A DNA stretch of 64,000 nucleotides from Trichinella spiralis (Eukaryota > Nematoda > Enoplea > Trichinellida > Trichinellidae): NCBI GenBank assembly GCA_000181795.3, contig CM012954.1:3308582-3372581 (forward strand). Reading direction: 5' to 3'. The notes under the pieces are model-generated. The model searched no databases. It was given only the letters and a program-made list of their open reading frames with translations, and had not been told where the DNA came from. The stretch's first letter is position 1. Each line of letters starts with the position of its first letter. A program made the translations under genes and the position numbers. This document shows positions 1-24,273 of this stretch, in pieces.

Positions 1-3000
1 GATTTGATTCAGTTTTCAATTTTACTTGGTTGGTTTTTTTCTTTTTCAACTTTTGCATAAATGTTATTTATTGAACTGACTGTGTATTCATTTTGCTCTC
101 GAACAATTATTCGCATTGATGGAATGCTGTAGTTGTGATGTATTTCTAGCTTTGATACTGGCTTTTTCCAGTGTTATTGCTACTTTTTTTTTATTGTTGC
201 GTCATGCACTTGTGCAGATATTTTTGTATTCGATTTTCGATTTATATTATTTTTGTTGTGAAGTTTCTCTTCTGCCCTGAGCTTGCTCTTGTTGATGAAT
301 ATGAAATTTTGTACAACTTTACATTTCAAATATAGATCACCCTATATTTAAGATGTACATTTTATGCAAAGATTGAAGAACAGCTGAATGAATGTGTTGT
401 TGTGTATTTCTCGAAATGCGCGAACCCATTACAACTGTTCATCAGCTTTTATCATCATTATTAACATTAATGAATATTTTTGCCTCGCTTTTTGTTTACA
501 TGTGAATCATTTTCTTTGTCACGACTGAATTGCTGCTACCTCTGGACAGCGTCGTTGCATAAAGAGTTTTATTTTATTTATTTTTCCTTTTCAATAGAAA
601 AATTTATTGACAATGTAAATTTGAAATTGTCCTGTTTAAGTGATCGACTGTATATTGGCAATTTTATTTCTTACTCTTTCAAATTATTACATTGCCCTGT
701 CGTCGTTTTCATTGCCTTCAGAAAGCAAGTACAATGTATAATTGCATTGCCTGTTGCAGCACATCTGATGCAATTTGCAAAACTAATTCATTTGTATTTC
801 ATTTCTATTTGTCATCATTGTCACAAATTTTTGTTCTCTTTATATCATTTGAATTATAATTTTGATAAAATATTCTTTATTCTTATTCTTAATATTGAAT
901 TTCAAGTTTTATGATATGAAAGGAAGGGTAGCTCATTGATTCTCACCTAAACAAATTATATAAATATTATTAAATATTCAATTTTTCTTTTATAAATGAA
1001 AAAAGGAAATTCTCTATTTACCGAGTCGAAATGGGTTCCATTGTTGTGGAAGAATTACCTCGAGGGTGTGTCTGACTTTGTTTTATTATTGGCCTGAAGT
1101 TATTTTTAATGGAAATAATTGGTGTTTTTCGTTTCCGTTTTTAAGTTGTAGTGTACTCAGTTTCTATGCTGAAATGAAAATATGTTTCTAATAAATCTGT
1201 GTAATTTTTGTATTGTATTTTATTTATATTTAAACGTTTTAGCGTGGTGCAGATAAACAGAATTTTCATTTTTTAAATTGCATTTATTTTATACTTACTT
1301 ATGTTTGGTTTTTCTTCAGTTGTTTTGTCATCATCGTATTTATTGTGTAATAAATGTTTAATTTTTAAGAAAATCATTCGAAGCGGTGTGATGCAAGTAT
1401 TTTTTTGCTGAAATTGGTTGCAACTGAGACGTGAATTTCATCTCATTTGAAATACATCGACAAAGAACTTGACAGATTGGTAATTATTATTTTTTTGATT
1501 GAATTGGAAATTGTTTTTTGAGTAGCGTTAATAGTGTTGTACATAAAGTGGAAAATTTTTTTCAAGTGAAACTGTAAACAAAAAATTGTATATAGGGAGG
1601 ACTTGTAATTTTGAATGCAATTTCACCAAAACTGTTGTTGTGTTGTTTGATTTGATTGCTTATTTCAGTTTTTTCTCTTCTCCCAATCAAAACCAAGAAC
1701 CTTTTTTTACGTTAAAAGAAGTTTATTTTAGTGGAAAGACAAAAGCATAGTTTGCATAATTATGGCGAACTATTCTTGCATGTTTGCAATTTTTTCACTG
1801 TCTGTTATTTTACTGCCTAACAATTTTTATTTTCTACACTTCTTTTTTACGGGCTTTTTGTAATGAGAAGCAATTGGATTCGGTTATTTGCAGTGGAAAT
1901 GATGTCGCGCAAAAATGTGATTAGATATTTTAATAGAGCAAGCTATTCAGTTGGCGCCGTAGCGCCGATCAGCTGCTTGGTCGGCGAAGCGGCCAAGCCA
2001 TCACCACCAGAAGCAGCAGCTGAACATGCTTTTTCGTTTTCAGGAAGGTTTGTTTTTACCTTGGAGACGTTTCCACCAGTGGAGAGGGGAAACTGAGAGA
2101 GAGAGATGGAGAGAATGAGAGAGCCAATCAAGAGGCGAGGGTAAAAATGATAAATGTCGCATAAGTAAATATAAACTCAAGTAGCAGCAGCCGGTGTGTG
2201 TGTGTGTGTGTGTGTGCTTGTGACGACTGATGTGGATAGATGAGATTCGGAGGGAAGGGGGTGGGGAAGATGTTTCAACTATTATATAAAACTGCCCCCT
2301 CTCTCCCTTTTGCTCTTTTGATTGCTTTGCTATGCTATGCTATTCTATGCTTGCTTGCTTACTGGCTGAAGAAATTGCAAGCATTCACCGAGAGTTGTTC
2401 TGGTTTGCTTGTTTTTTTCTTTCTTCATTTCATCCTTTGGTCATTTTTCAGCTTTTACTACGGTTATGTATTTCTTTTAAAATTATTGCAAAATTGAATA
2501 TTGCAGTAATGCGTTCAAAGTTTGAGATTTGTTCTATTTTTTAATCAACAAATATTGCACAATCTTTCGTTAGTAGTTGATTACGTTTAATTTTTTTGTT
2601 TGTAGCATTTTCATTTCATTTCATATTTGATTGAAGTTACTTCTTTTCAATTAAAATACTTGTGAATAGTACTTCTACTTTCAGACGAATAATTTCAAGT
2701 AGTTCCCCATTGATACATGATGTACACGGATGAAATCAAGTCTCCTTTTCAATTTTTATTGTATTTTTGATTTTGTTTTTTGGAAACAAACACCTTAAAA
2801 TGGCATTTAATCTTATCATTACCTGATAGTTGAAGTTACTGTAATTTGGCGAAATAGTACTGTAGGAATCGAAATTAATTCTTAAATTGAATGGTTGGTT
2901 TTCTTAATTTTACGATGAGCAGCGATTTCACTTAAGCTGACGACAATTTGCTCAAAATTTACATATGGCTTTTATATATTTGTGAAAAAAAAGTTTTTTT

Positions 3001-6000
3001 TCATTCGTCTTGATTTTTTCTCTCCAAGCCAGTAGTATTAGTTTCAGACTTTGCAGATGGTTTGCGTTTGCTTGAATTATCTGCAATGTTAGTTTGCTGT
3101 TGTTGTTTATCTTTTCCGCTACTGCGTTCGCATTTTCTCTGTGACTATATTTCAAGAGGCTGTGTGTGTGTTTGTGTTTGTGTGTGTCAAAGAGATTCTT
3201 GTTATTATTGACTTTCTGTCGCAGTAGCGCACTGCTATTCGTTGCATTAGATTGAAATATGCAATATGTTTGTTGACACTGTGTGTGCATGCGTATATTT
3301 TTTTTCTTATTTATATTTTTATGTTTTCTGTCAGCTGAAATTATTTTCTCAAAGAACATCCGATACGTCTCCAGTTGAATATATTGTATCTGGCTGGCAT
3401 TGGGTTTTTTGTTGTGAATATTCGGAAATCCACTGCTGCTGCATGTATTGTCACTAGAATTGTAGTGCCTTTTTTGATAGCATATGTTTGTTGAAAGTGA
3501 ATGATTTTTACATTTGAATATATTATTATTATTATATAAGTTGGTCGGTGAGTAGTTGTTGGAAGTGTACCATAGTCAGAATAGTTTCCGTTGTTTTGGA
3601 TTTTGCAAGCAGCTATTTTCCTGAACCATTCTCAGAGGTATATCACATTTGATTCATTTTAATATTAATGCAAATTATATGTGAACATACAGAGAGAGAT
3701 AGATATGCGATTGGGAAAAAAGGAAGACAATTTTTCCTTCAACGAAAAATATGGAAAGTGAAAATACTGGCATATCTTAGCTGCAGTTTTTCATTTTTCT
3801 GTACAAGCTTGTTTGCTTTCTCGTTGTCAATGGACACGAGAACGATCACAGTGGGGGCATTCGTTATGTGGACACATGCAGAAGTGGTGTGCATTCTCTC
3901 GTCAAGCTGTTCAGGCGAGCGCGCAGCTATTGCACCACACAGCTTCAGCTTGTCATTCATTTTTTTTATCAATATCCGCTAGTCAAATCCAAATCTGCAA
4001 TTTTAATACAGCATGTAATTTTTTTGAATTATTTCTTTGTTTTCAGTTTGGCTCTCTTTTCAGCTTTTCAAATCCAACTTGCGTTTGGTAACTCCGCGAG
4101 TAAGTATTAATGCGTCTGTTTTGCTGAAACGCTGATTTAATTTTTTAAATGGTTTTCTTATATATATGTATATATATATATATATATATATAATTTTTTG
4201 TCGAACATACTATTGCAATAAATTAATTATCCTCATTGATTGATATTTTTCAGCGCAATTTGAATGAGTTCATTATTTTTGTTGTCGATCGTGTCATTCT
4301 TGCGGGATTTCATTTCGAGTTACTGAAAGGTTGTAAAACTGTGTCATAAAAACAATACTGATACTAATTTCAATTAATTATTTCATTTGTAGGTTAAATA
4401 TTTTTCTTTTTTTCGAAAATAACATCGTTATTTTTTTGCAGTAGCTTATCAGTGATTGCAAAATGAAGAAAAATTGCCGTGATTGTGTCCAACAACAAAG
4501 GTAAGTATGCTTTGTAAAGAAAAAATAGTTATATTTTGCTCAACGTTGAGCAGTATTTTAAATAGGTATGCAGTGAGTGCATTGATGGCAGGTGGTGGTC
4601 GATCGAAATTGTCGATTGCTTGCGTGCATTGCTTATTTTAGAAATAATTTCGTGAAAAAAAGAAATGGCTTTTCCTCTAGTATTGCAAATTAGCAATAAT
4701 CATCTTTGGGTATTTTATTATGGTAATAATTTTTTATTTGGCATTTTAGGCTTTTTATGTTCGGTTGCAAGGAAAAGTATTCAGTTTGAATCGTTGACGC
4801 CATATTGTATTGTTTAATGTGGAATTGTCATTTCCATTTTCCCTCGTCAAAATATATCCCAATTAATTGGGCAAACTGTTACTGTGTTTGTATTGAAAAT
4901 GGTTCTTCAATTTCTCCAATCTTCAATTTTTTTTATTTGACCAACAGTAACTCCATTACTGTTGCTTGTTGGTCGGCGGCAAGTGAGTTTTTGCTTATGG
5001 AGCTTTTGTCATCTTATTTTATTGTAGTTGTAGCTGCTTGTTCTGGTCACTACGCATGCGCAGCACAGAAATTGGAAAATTTGCTGGAATGTTTTTAAAA
5101 TTTTTGATTTCTCGTCCAGTTATTATTGATTTTTAAAAATGGACACACAACAATTGTTGACCGACCGGACTGATTGTTCTCCTCATCATTTGCTCGTTGG
5201 AATGGATGGTTTTTGAGTAGTAGTAGTAGTGAAATGTAGGAATATGAAAGTGAAATTGTTGTGTTGTTAGTTGGCTGCCATTTTTGAAGCTCTGATGTAT
5301 TGTTGTGTTGGACCAAAAGCGAAGAAGGCATTGTTTTCGCTTCCATTGTTAACAGAATACAACACCATGACCCAGTCTAGCTGGTCGAACTTGTTCCCCC
5401 TTGTAACTGTTACATTTTAGCACAGTGGGTTGTTAGAACAGTGTTTTCCAATGCTAACGACAAAGTCACAATAACTGATCATTATTGCATTTTGTTTGAA
5501 GCATGTTGGAAAACAAAGAAGAAGAAGAAATGTTCAACAGTTTGTATCTATTAGTGGTGGTGATTGATTGTATGTTTGTTCTGTGTTGTTCATTTCAATT
5601 TTTATTCATTTCTTGAAATTGGTAAGTATGCATGCTGATGGTATGGCAATGGTTTATAGTGATGGTTTAATTTTGCATTCTTGATGCAACGTGAAAAATT
5701 AACAAACTTCGTTGCAGCGTGTTCTCGTGTAATAATCAACCGTATGCATTGCTGCTGCATTTGTTGCTAGTTGAAGAACAGCGACAGCTGTTTTACGCTT
5801 TTAATAACGGCTGTCAGTAGTTGTGTGTATGTATGTATTCTGACGCTGGCGAACTTCTCTCTCTCTCTCTCTTTCTCTTTGCATTCCTTCATTTCCTTCC
5901 CTTTCGTTTCCTTTTCCCTCTGCCTCATCCTCTGGTTCGATCAAACAGCATGAAATACAGCTTACTTGAAGCTCTTGTTTTGCCGCTAAATATATTCCAT

Positions 6001-6326
6001 ATTGCAGTTCATCATTCGGACAACAGAAATTGAATGAATAGAAGAATATGATTAAAATAGCAATCATGGTTGTCATTATATTAGAAGAAGAAGAAGAAGA
6101 ATTTTAAAAAAATAGGTGGAATACGAAGAAAATGATGACGATGATGATGGATAAACTAGAAAACAGGAAAAATGCATTTTCAGTTTTCTAATTAAATTAA
6201 GTTAAATTAAATTAAATAATAATTCATTCACTTACTTCACTACGCTACGCGGCGCCCGTTTGAATCGTGCTGCTTTTCATTGTATTATTTTTATGTGTTC
6301 TTTTTAAATATGGGATCTGTTTTCAG

Positions 6327-6480
6327 CATATAGTCCAAGCGGCATTTGCTGCCGTGCGTTTAGTTTTACCGATGCTACGAAGCGAAAGTTAATCAAAGGA
6401 AGAAAAAGAGAGAGTAGTGAAACGCGACGAGCGATATCCCGTTTTGGGCGTTGGGCCAGATCCCAACGGTTCATTCAACG
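6327..6480 (+). other. Candidate non-coding internal exon (5' UTR)
   Basis: A GC-richer 154-base block is bounded by a good acceptor (ctgttttcag) and a strong donor (ACG then GTAAGG). It contains no long open frame, so if it is an exon it is untranslated. It lies on the strand of the PMCA gene, whose first coding exon at 13479 is itself preceded by a splice acceptor, so it could be a 5' UTR exon of that gene. The evidence is splice-site shape and base composition only. Confidence 0.3.
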
Positions 6481-9400
6481 GTAAGGATGCTTATTTATTT
6501 ATTTATTTGTTTGTTTTTGTGAAACGGTACAAAATTTAGTCGAGAATTTTGCGTTTGGCAAAAGATTTTTGCCCTTCAACAAGAAAGAGATAAAATTGCT
6601 TTTAACCAAAGTGACTTCATTCATGACATCACCACCACCACCAGCGCCGCCTCCATCATCATCAGTTGATTGCTGATCCACGACGACAATCTTTTCACTT
6701 TTTTGTTTTGTTTTTCATTTTTTATTTTTCGTTCGACAACTCTTACCTCAGTTTTTTCATCGCAACTACTACAGATATTACAATTCACAACTAGTGGTAA
6801 GTAGAATTTATGTTGCTTTTTTTAAGTTTTTTTTTTGCTTTATTGTTGTTGTTGTAAGCATTTTCTTTGTCAATTCATGCAAATTGATGTGAATTCGATC
6901 TTTTCTTCCCAATGTTCCGCTTGCATAGCAATTGCATTAATCTGCGACCGATTTATTGTACTGCATTTGCTTTGTATTGCATTTTGCATTGTGTTGCAGT
7001 GTCAATAGAGAGACAGGGAGGGAGGTGGGGGTGATTTTTTTGATTGACATTTCATTTGCTTTCTTGTATTGTTCAATCTTTAAAACTGGTGTAGTTATCG
7101 AAATAATTTTCTACCACTTTTTACCTATGTCATTCCGATGATGTAAATGTCGTCATTTGGTATTATTGCATGGCAAGAGTGGTGTTTCTGTGATGATGGG
7201 CGACATTATTAATTTACAATCAGCTTACTCTTCAAACTTGAACTGACGAAAAAGAATGTTTTCAATAATTTGTTAAATTGAATATTGTTTTTTGGAAAAA
7301 AGATTTATTTCACTTGGTGGTGGTACAGATTGATTTCGGCTGTGGTAAAAACAACAAAATAGAGTTTGGAAATTTGATAAGCACACAAAGAGACACAGCG
7401 TCAGTAGAGAAGCAAGCATTTATTAGATTTTCTTCATTGGATCTGATGACACATTCTTTTTACGCTGTTATTTAACAATATAAAAAAAATATTATTTCAT
7501 TCAACGTGTGACGTATTCGTTGTGATGGAAATCATCATATTTATTTATTTATTTATGTTCTTTTATTAATAATGATGGCTTGGATTTGACCATTGTAATT
7601 TTGAAGATAACAACAGTGATTTATTTCGCTGACGATCGGTGGATGCTGATGTGATAATAATTATTATTATTATTATAATAGCGCAGTGTATTGGTTGAAG
7701 AAGAAAGGAAGGATAATCCTGGGTGTTGTCAGATGATTATTGTTTTGTTCTTCTATATTCAACGGGGTTGAATGCGTGTTTTTTGTAATTGCTGCATTAA
7801 CATTGGATAACCAAGGGCATGAATCATCATAATTATCAAACAGAATAAGAAAAAAAAGCACTTCCCTAGTTTGTTTTCGGGTTGACGTGTCTGCTTGCTT
7901 GTTTGCATAATTTTCGAGTAATAAAGGATGGCCACTTTTGAGTGAGCTGAAAAATGACAGGCAGATTTTTCTGCTGTTCATATTGCACAGCTGACTTCGT
8001 TGAAGTTCGTTCGCGTTTTGCTTGCCCAAATCAAATGGCAAAGCCGCAGGGGGAGTTTGCAACAGCAAACGACAACTAAGCATCGACGATGATCATCGGC
8101 TCGGTTGCACTCGTTTTTCCTCTGTTTCTCGCAGCTTATTGTGATGGGAACGTTTCGACATTGATTCGAAATATGTCACTTTTTACGTTGTTTAAAAATA
8201 AATTTTTTTTGATGTTTTTCCCGCACATCCTGGGGTAACCAAATTCTACAGATGAATTAGTTGAATATTCAAATGTTGTGATGACGCTTTCGATGTTTAG
8301 CAGTATATAATTGATTTATTTACTTCAGCAGCAGCAAACGACAGCTTTTAATAGCGAGGTTCTTTTTTTGAAATGTACTTCAATTAATGTTTGTTTCAAA
8401 AGCAAGAAATGATGTTCGATGACAGAGGAGTGTGTTTTGTGTTGTTTTTATTGTTGTTGCTTTGTTCATTTCTTAATACCATTCATCAGTGCATATCGAA
8501 CGATAAGCAGTTCTTTCCTAGTTCAAGCGTATTTGTTGACCTTTGCCAAATTCTGTGTGTTGTACAGCTGTTTTCGACAAACATTCATGCATGCTTTGCA
8601 AAATGAAGATTACACCTAATATAGTGTATTTTAGGTGTAAAATGAAAATATGTTGTTGTTGTTGTTTTTATATTGCTTTTTTAATTATTATTTTGCCATT
8701 ACTATTTTTTGCGTACACTTGATGTCATATTTGTCATCCGGTTGACTGGCCTGGGAGAGGGGTAGTGAAAAGTAGAGAGGTAGAGAGAGGAGGGGTAGGT
8801 TTAGAAGAGGTAGAGCGATGAAAATGATTTGTGGCGTTGCGCAACGCTCGAGACTGACTTTTTGACAGAACGCGTTAAGTTTATTGCTTTTTACGGTGGC
8901 ATGCGAAGCAATAAACGCATCCTGTCTGTGTCATAGAGATGATTGTTTGAAAAATGATCAGCCGACTGACATAAGCATTTTATTTATTATTGCTCATCTC
9001 CAAAGAGGCCTTTCATCTGACGTACGTGTGTGTAGGAAATTTGCATATCTATTATCAGATTTACTCTGCAATTGTTGTCTGTTTGAATTTGAATCGATGA
9101 AATCATTTGTATTATTATTATTATTATTCTAATTATTAGTCGGCGTTTTTGTTGTAAACGAAACAATTCAGTTCAACAAATTGGATATCGTTTGACGTTG
9201 GCGCCAGTTGCGTGAATAGTTAGTTAGTTGTCTGTTGAGGTGCGTGCGAATTGATTGCTTCCGCAGTATCGGAAGCGTTCTACAATGCGATCCGCTTGCT
9301 CAGTGGTGACATTGATTTAAGCCCCTTGGATGGGAGAGAAAAATTTTTGAAAAACGATCGACCACCAAACGCGCGCACTGCATTCAATTTGTACTTATTG

Positions 9401-12400
9401 CATTCAGGTGTGCACAAAATTCTCATCATCATCATCTTCTTCTTCTTCTTCATCATCATCATCACTACGTCTACGATGCTTAGTATTTTTTCATATATTT
9501 ATTTATGTTTTTCACTGTGTTACTTCTGTTTCAGTTGTTTTTTTTTTGTAAAATTTATTCCGCAGCTATACTTAATTTGTATGCATTTTTAAAATGTGTG
9601 TATACACACAATTACCCTAATTAATTGTTCAAATGCATGAAATTAGAAATGAAAATTTTAATCTGATAAGTATACAACTTTCAAATGTTTGTTTAATAAT
9701 GTCCATGATAAAAGGCTGTTAAAATGTAAATTGTGTGCATAAATTGCAAAGTTGTTTGTAAAAAAAATTTCCCATTTTAAATGTATAGGCGTAGATGTTT
9801 GACGTGTGTTTGTGGTGCTAGTATTGCAGAATTGATGATTTTTAGCTAACGACAAAGTTAGCTCATGAAGTGTTCCGTAATTATTGCAATCAATCGTTAT
9901 TCTTTTCCGACAACCAAAAGTTATTTGACGCTGACAGCTACGAAAATGCGTGCTTTATTCAAGTTTCTGTGTAGTAAATTATTTTTCACCCCCTTCTTAA
10001 CGATATATTGAATTTTTCGACCATGCGAGAAAGCCACCCTGCTTGTCTATTGTAAAAACTGCTTTTCATTACAGTCGTCGTCAGACGAAGACGAAAATCA
10101 ATTGCTGCAGGTTGGTATGGATTTCAAGGTGGATGGATTATTATTATTCCTCGCTCCCTCTCTCTCTCTCTCTACCTCTTTTCCAGAATTTTTCTTCCTC
10201 TTATTATCATCATCATCATTATTATTCACGCACATTAAATATGTTCTGATTCGTCGTTTATTAGTTTTCAATTAAGGAATATCAATAATGTATGGCCTTC
10301 CATGTTCTGAGTGACGATATCTGTAATCAGTGATGCGCGTTATTGGAATGATATTTTAATGAAAATTTTGAAAAAAAAAAATTTTTTTACTTGCTTTTTA
10401 ATTTTCCTTTTCACATTCACGCATTTACATTCTGAAGTTAGTTGAATACGATTTGTGTGTGTTTGTAATTTTACTTGCATGATGATTATTTTTTCTTCTT
10501 TTACTATTCGATCACTCAGTAAGTATATAGATGGAGGAATAATTGAACGTGGAAAGAAGATTGAAAGAAAATCTTTCCAATGAAAATGTGCAAATGGTCA
10601 TTTCTATTAAAAATGTGGTTTGCATTTAGTAGTAGTGATGAATTATGAGTTGAAAATGTTTTTTAGTTTTATTTACATCATCATTTATCCCATCTATACG
10701 TAAGATGAATTCGGTTTTGAAATGGCGCGATAAAATCGCCACTGTCAGTGTGGATAGATCGATTGTATTCGATCGCTTATTGTCAACGGAGATGGAAGCC
10801 AAAGCATTTTCAACTTTTCTACTAATGTGAGAACATTATTTATTTAGTGCGTGTAAACAAACCTTGTCTGCATATTTCGCAAAAGTTGCATGCACATCAA
10901 CCAGCAGTAGATATCGATTCTGTTGACTCTGACAACGACCTGGTCGTCTCGATGGCTGCCACCATGTATATATATATATATATATATATGCAGCAGATCA
11001 TTCTAATCACTGGTTCACTCATTTTGTTTTACACTGAGAATTTTGCACTTTATTTTCAGTTTTTTTTTTCATCTGATGTTGATTTTACATAAATTACAAC
11101 TGGAGAGACGTTTTTCTTTTGATGAATAATAACTGTAATGGAAGGTGGAAGTTATTTTATACATTACGAGAAATGATGCATTTGGTGTTTTTATGTCGTT
11201 GCTGCTGTGCACTTAATTTAATTTTTATTCCATTTCTGTCTTTTCTTCTTTGGTTAAAAATGGACTATTGGAGAGACAAGTTAATTTGAAATATGCAATA
11301 CAGTGAATGCAGGTTGACTGACTGGCTATGAATCAGCCAAGTAAGTACTTATTGTAATAAAATTCACGCCATCTTCGTTGCAGTTTTTATCTTTTTCGTT
11401 AATGCACAGCATGCACGCACTCACAAATGAGAAAATTTCAAAAAAGTAGAATTTTTAAAGCATCGATGATGGACATGGAAAATTTATTTGCTCGCTAATT
11501 GAAAATTTCTTTTCAAACAGTTGTTGTGCGAATAAATTATCGCTTTCACCACCAAATGATTATAATTTTTTGTCGTCAGCCGGTGAGATTTTTGTTGATT
11601 TTTTCCTCTGTTTTCTTCATTTTATTTTATTTTTTTAAAAATCAAATTTAATTGTCCGTTGACTTATGGCATCTTTTGTCGTGCAATTTTGCTAATAGAG
11701 CACGTCTGCAATGTGGGCTGGCTTTTTTTTATTGTTATTACCATTCACGGATCATCGTCATCATCTGTCTCTCCGTCTGTCTGTCTGTCTGTCTGTCTGT
11801 GTAATAATATAAAGCTGAGCAGCAGCTTTTTATTTCCCTTTTACCTCTTGGGTTATTATTATATTAATCTTTGATCAGTTGGTCAGCTTTTGCTTTTTAT
11901 TCTCTTCATAATCTTTATTTTTAGGACAGTTTTTTTTCCTTCTTTCTTATGAGAGACTCTGATCGAAATAGTAAAACTTTTAACAATAATAGTAAAGAGG
12001 GAGGGGTTTTTTGTACTTATTCAGTATCAATATCAATATCAATATTTCATCAGTCTTGTTAGTAGAATTGGCGTTGATATTATATTTTGCTGATTGAGAA
12101 GCTGACTTGTCGATGATACTTTCTTTATGTTGTTAATTTCTTATCGTTGACTTGTAGATCGTGTAACTAGCTAGCTGAAGCGGTGGTTGAATAAATATCC
12201 GGAAGCATATGAGGCGAGTAGGAGGTGAGGAATGTTGAAGGAAAGGCGGTGGCGATTCATTTAGTTGTTTTTATTTTAAACAAACAAGGATCATCAATTT
12301 TAAAGTTTGTTTAATGTGTTTCATTGAAACAAATTTTATCTCATCCGCCCAGTGTTTTTATTTGTTCATTAAACGGATCGTCGGTTTATTTTCATAGTTG

Positions 12401-13449
12401 AAGATAACTTTTTTTGAATTTTTTAATTTAAAAAGTATATTCAGGTTTAGTGTTTTCTGCTGTTGAGACAACTTGTGAGATAGGCGGGAAAAATTGAAAA
12501 CACCACTACCATGTAATAATTACTTTTACTACTTTACTCATTGTTATTTAACTTTACTTGCTTGCTTACTTACTACTGCTTCTACCACTAATGCTACTAC
12601 TACTACTGATACTGCTACTGCTAGTCTGCTACTACTGGCTTAATGTCGCAGCCGCGTTTTGTTGTTGGCTGCAAAATTTTCTCGCACTCGTGATCCCGTT
12701 CGATCGCCTGCCTCTCTTTCTCTCTCTCTATTTCTACTCGACGTGTTTTCTCTTGTCTTACTTCTCTCTTTCTCGTTCATGTGCACATGCACAGCTTTCT
12801 CTCTCTTTCCCTCTTGCTTTTCTTTGCTTTTTCTTTTTATTCATTTTGTTTCACATTTCTATAATCTCTCACTTCCCCTTACACACACATGTATGTGGAT
12901 ATGCCTCACTTTCTCGTCTTTTTTTGTTTAACATATTGTGAATAGTTGTGATATTGTTTATTTATTTATTATTTATTTATTGTATTTGTTATATTTATTA
13001 CGCAGTTTACCTTTTTTTGACAATAATAATTATCTTGACCATTTTGTGGATGGTACTTTTTTGTGAGTTAAGTTTTTCCATTTTTAGTGATGATAATTAT
13101 AAATGTGTTTTCTTGTGGAAAATTGAATTTTTTTTTGCAAAAGTTCTCAGGAAAACTGTTGATTTCATGCTGTCGTTTGTGCTTCTATATATATATTCTC
13201 AGTGAAGTGTCATTGTTGAGAGGTAGCTGTTGTTGTCTCTAGCCGATAGCGGTGATTTTTTGCAATCAAATCTGGCGCGTTTTGTTCTCATCGTCCAACC
13301 CAGCCAAGCAGCAACCTCTTCCATATTTCGAAAAATATTATTTTCAGCTCCTCCCATTGATTAGTTTCTGTTACGATTAATTATTAATAATCATAATACT
13401 ACAATTTTCATAAACTAATTTGTTCTTTTCTTTGATTATTTTTCGTTTT

Positions 13450-13451
13450 AG
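13450..13451 (+). other. Splice or trans-splice acceptor before the PMCA start codon
   Basis: A T-rich tract ending in TTTCGTTTTAG lies 27 bases before the ATG at 13479. It must join either an upstream non-coding exon or a spliced leader. The same arrangement precedes the SFT2, two-TM protein and p38 genes. Confidence 0.55.
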
Positions 13452-13478
13452 ATTGCAAATCGTCGCTGATTGGCAACG

Positions 13479-24128
<10,650 letters not shown>

Positions 24129-24238
24129 GTCAGCGACAACACAACCATCATTTGTATATTTCTATTTTTTCATTGCTTTTTTACAAAAGAAAACGCTGTC
24201 CTTGTATTATCTAATCTTGGTCATACATGCGTTCGCAC

Positions 24239-24273
<35 letters not shown>

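Larger units (their letters stand above)
1..13451. other. Upstream non-coding region of the PMCA gene
   Basis: No stretch here has convincing coding character on either strand; the open frames are short and follow AT-rich or simple repeats. It holds a GC-richer patch at about 1950-2100, a (GT)n run near 2192-2216, a (TA)n run at 4159-4192, and several strong isolated donor-like sites (GTAAGTATG near 4501 and 5621, GTAAGG at 6481, GTAAGT near 6799 and 11340). These fit a long 5' region with alternative untranslated exons, probably of the PMCA gene that starts at 13479. That is inference; transcripts would be needed to place exons. Confidence 0.4.

Noticed and set aside
9280-9592. Frames rich in Ile/Phe or Met/Lys
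   Set aside because: They arise from TCATCATC and TTCTTC simple repeats.
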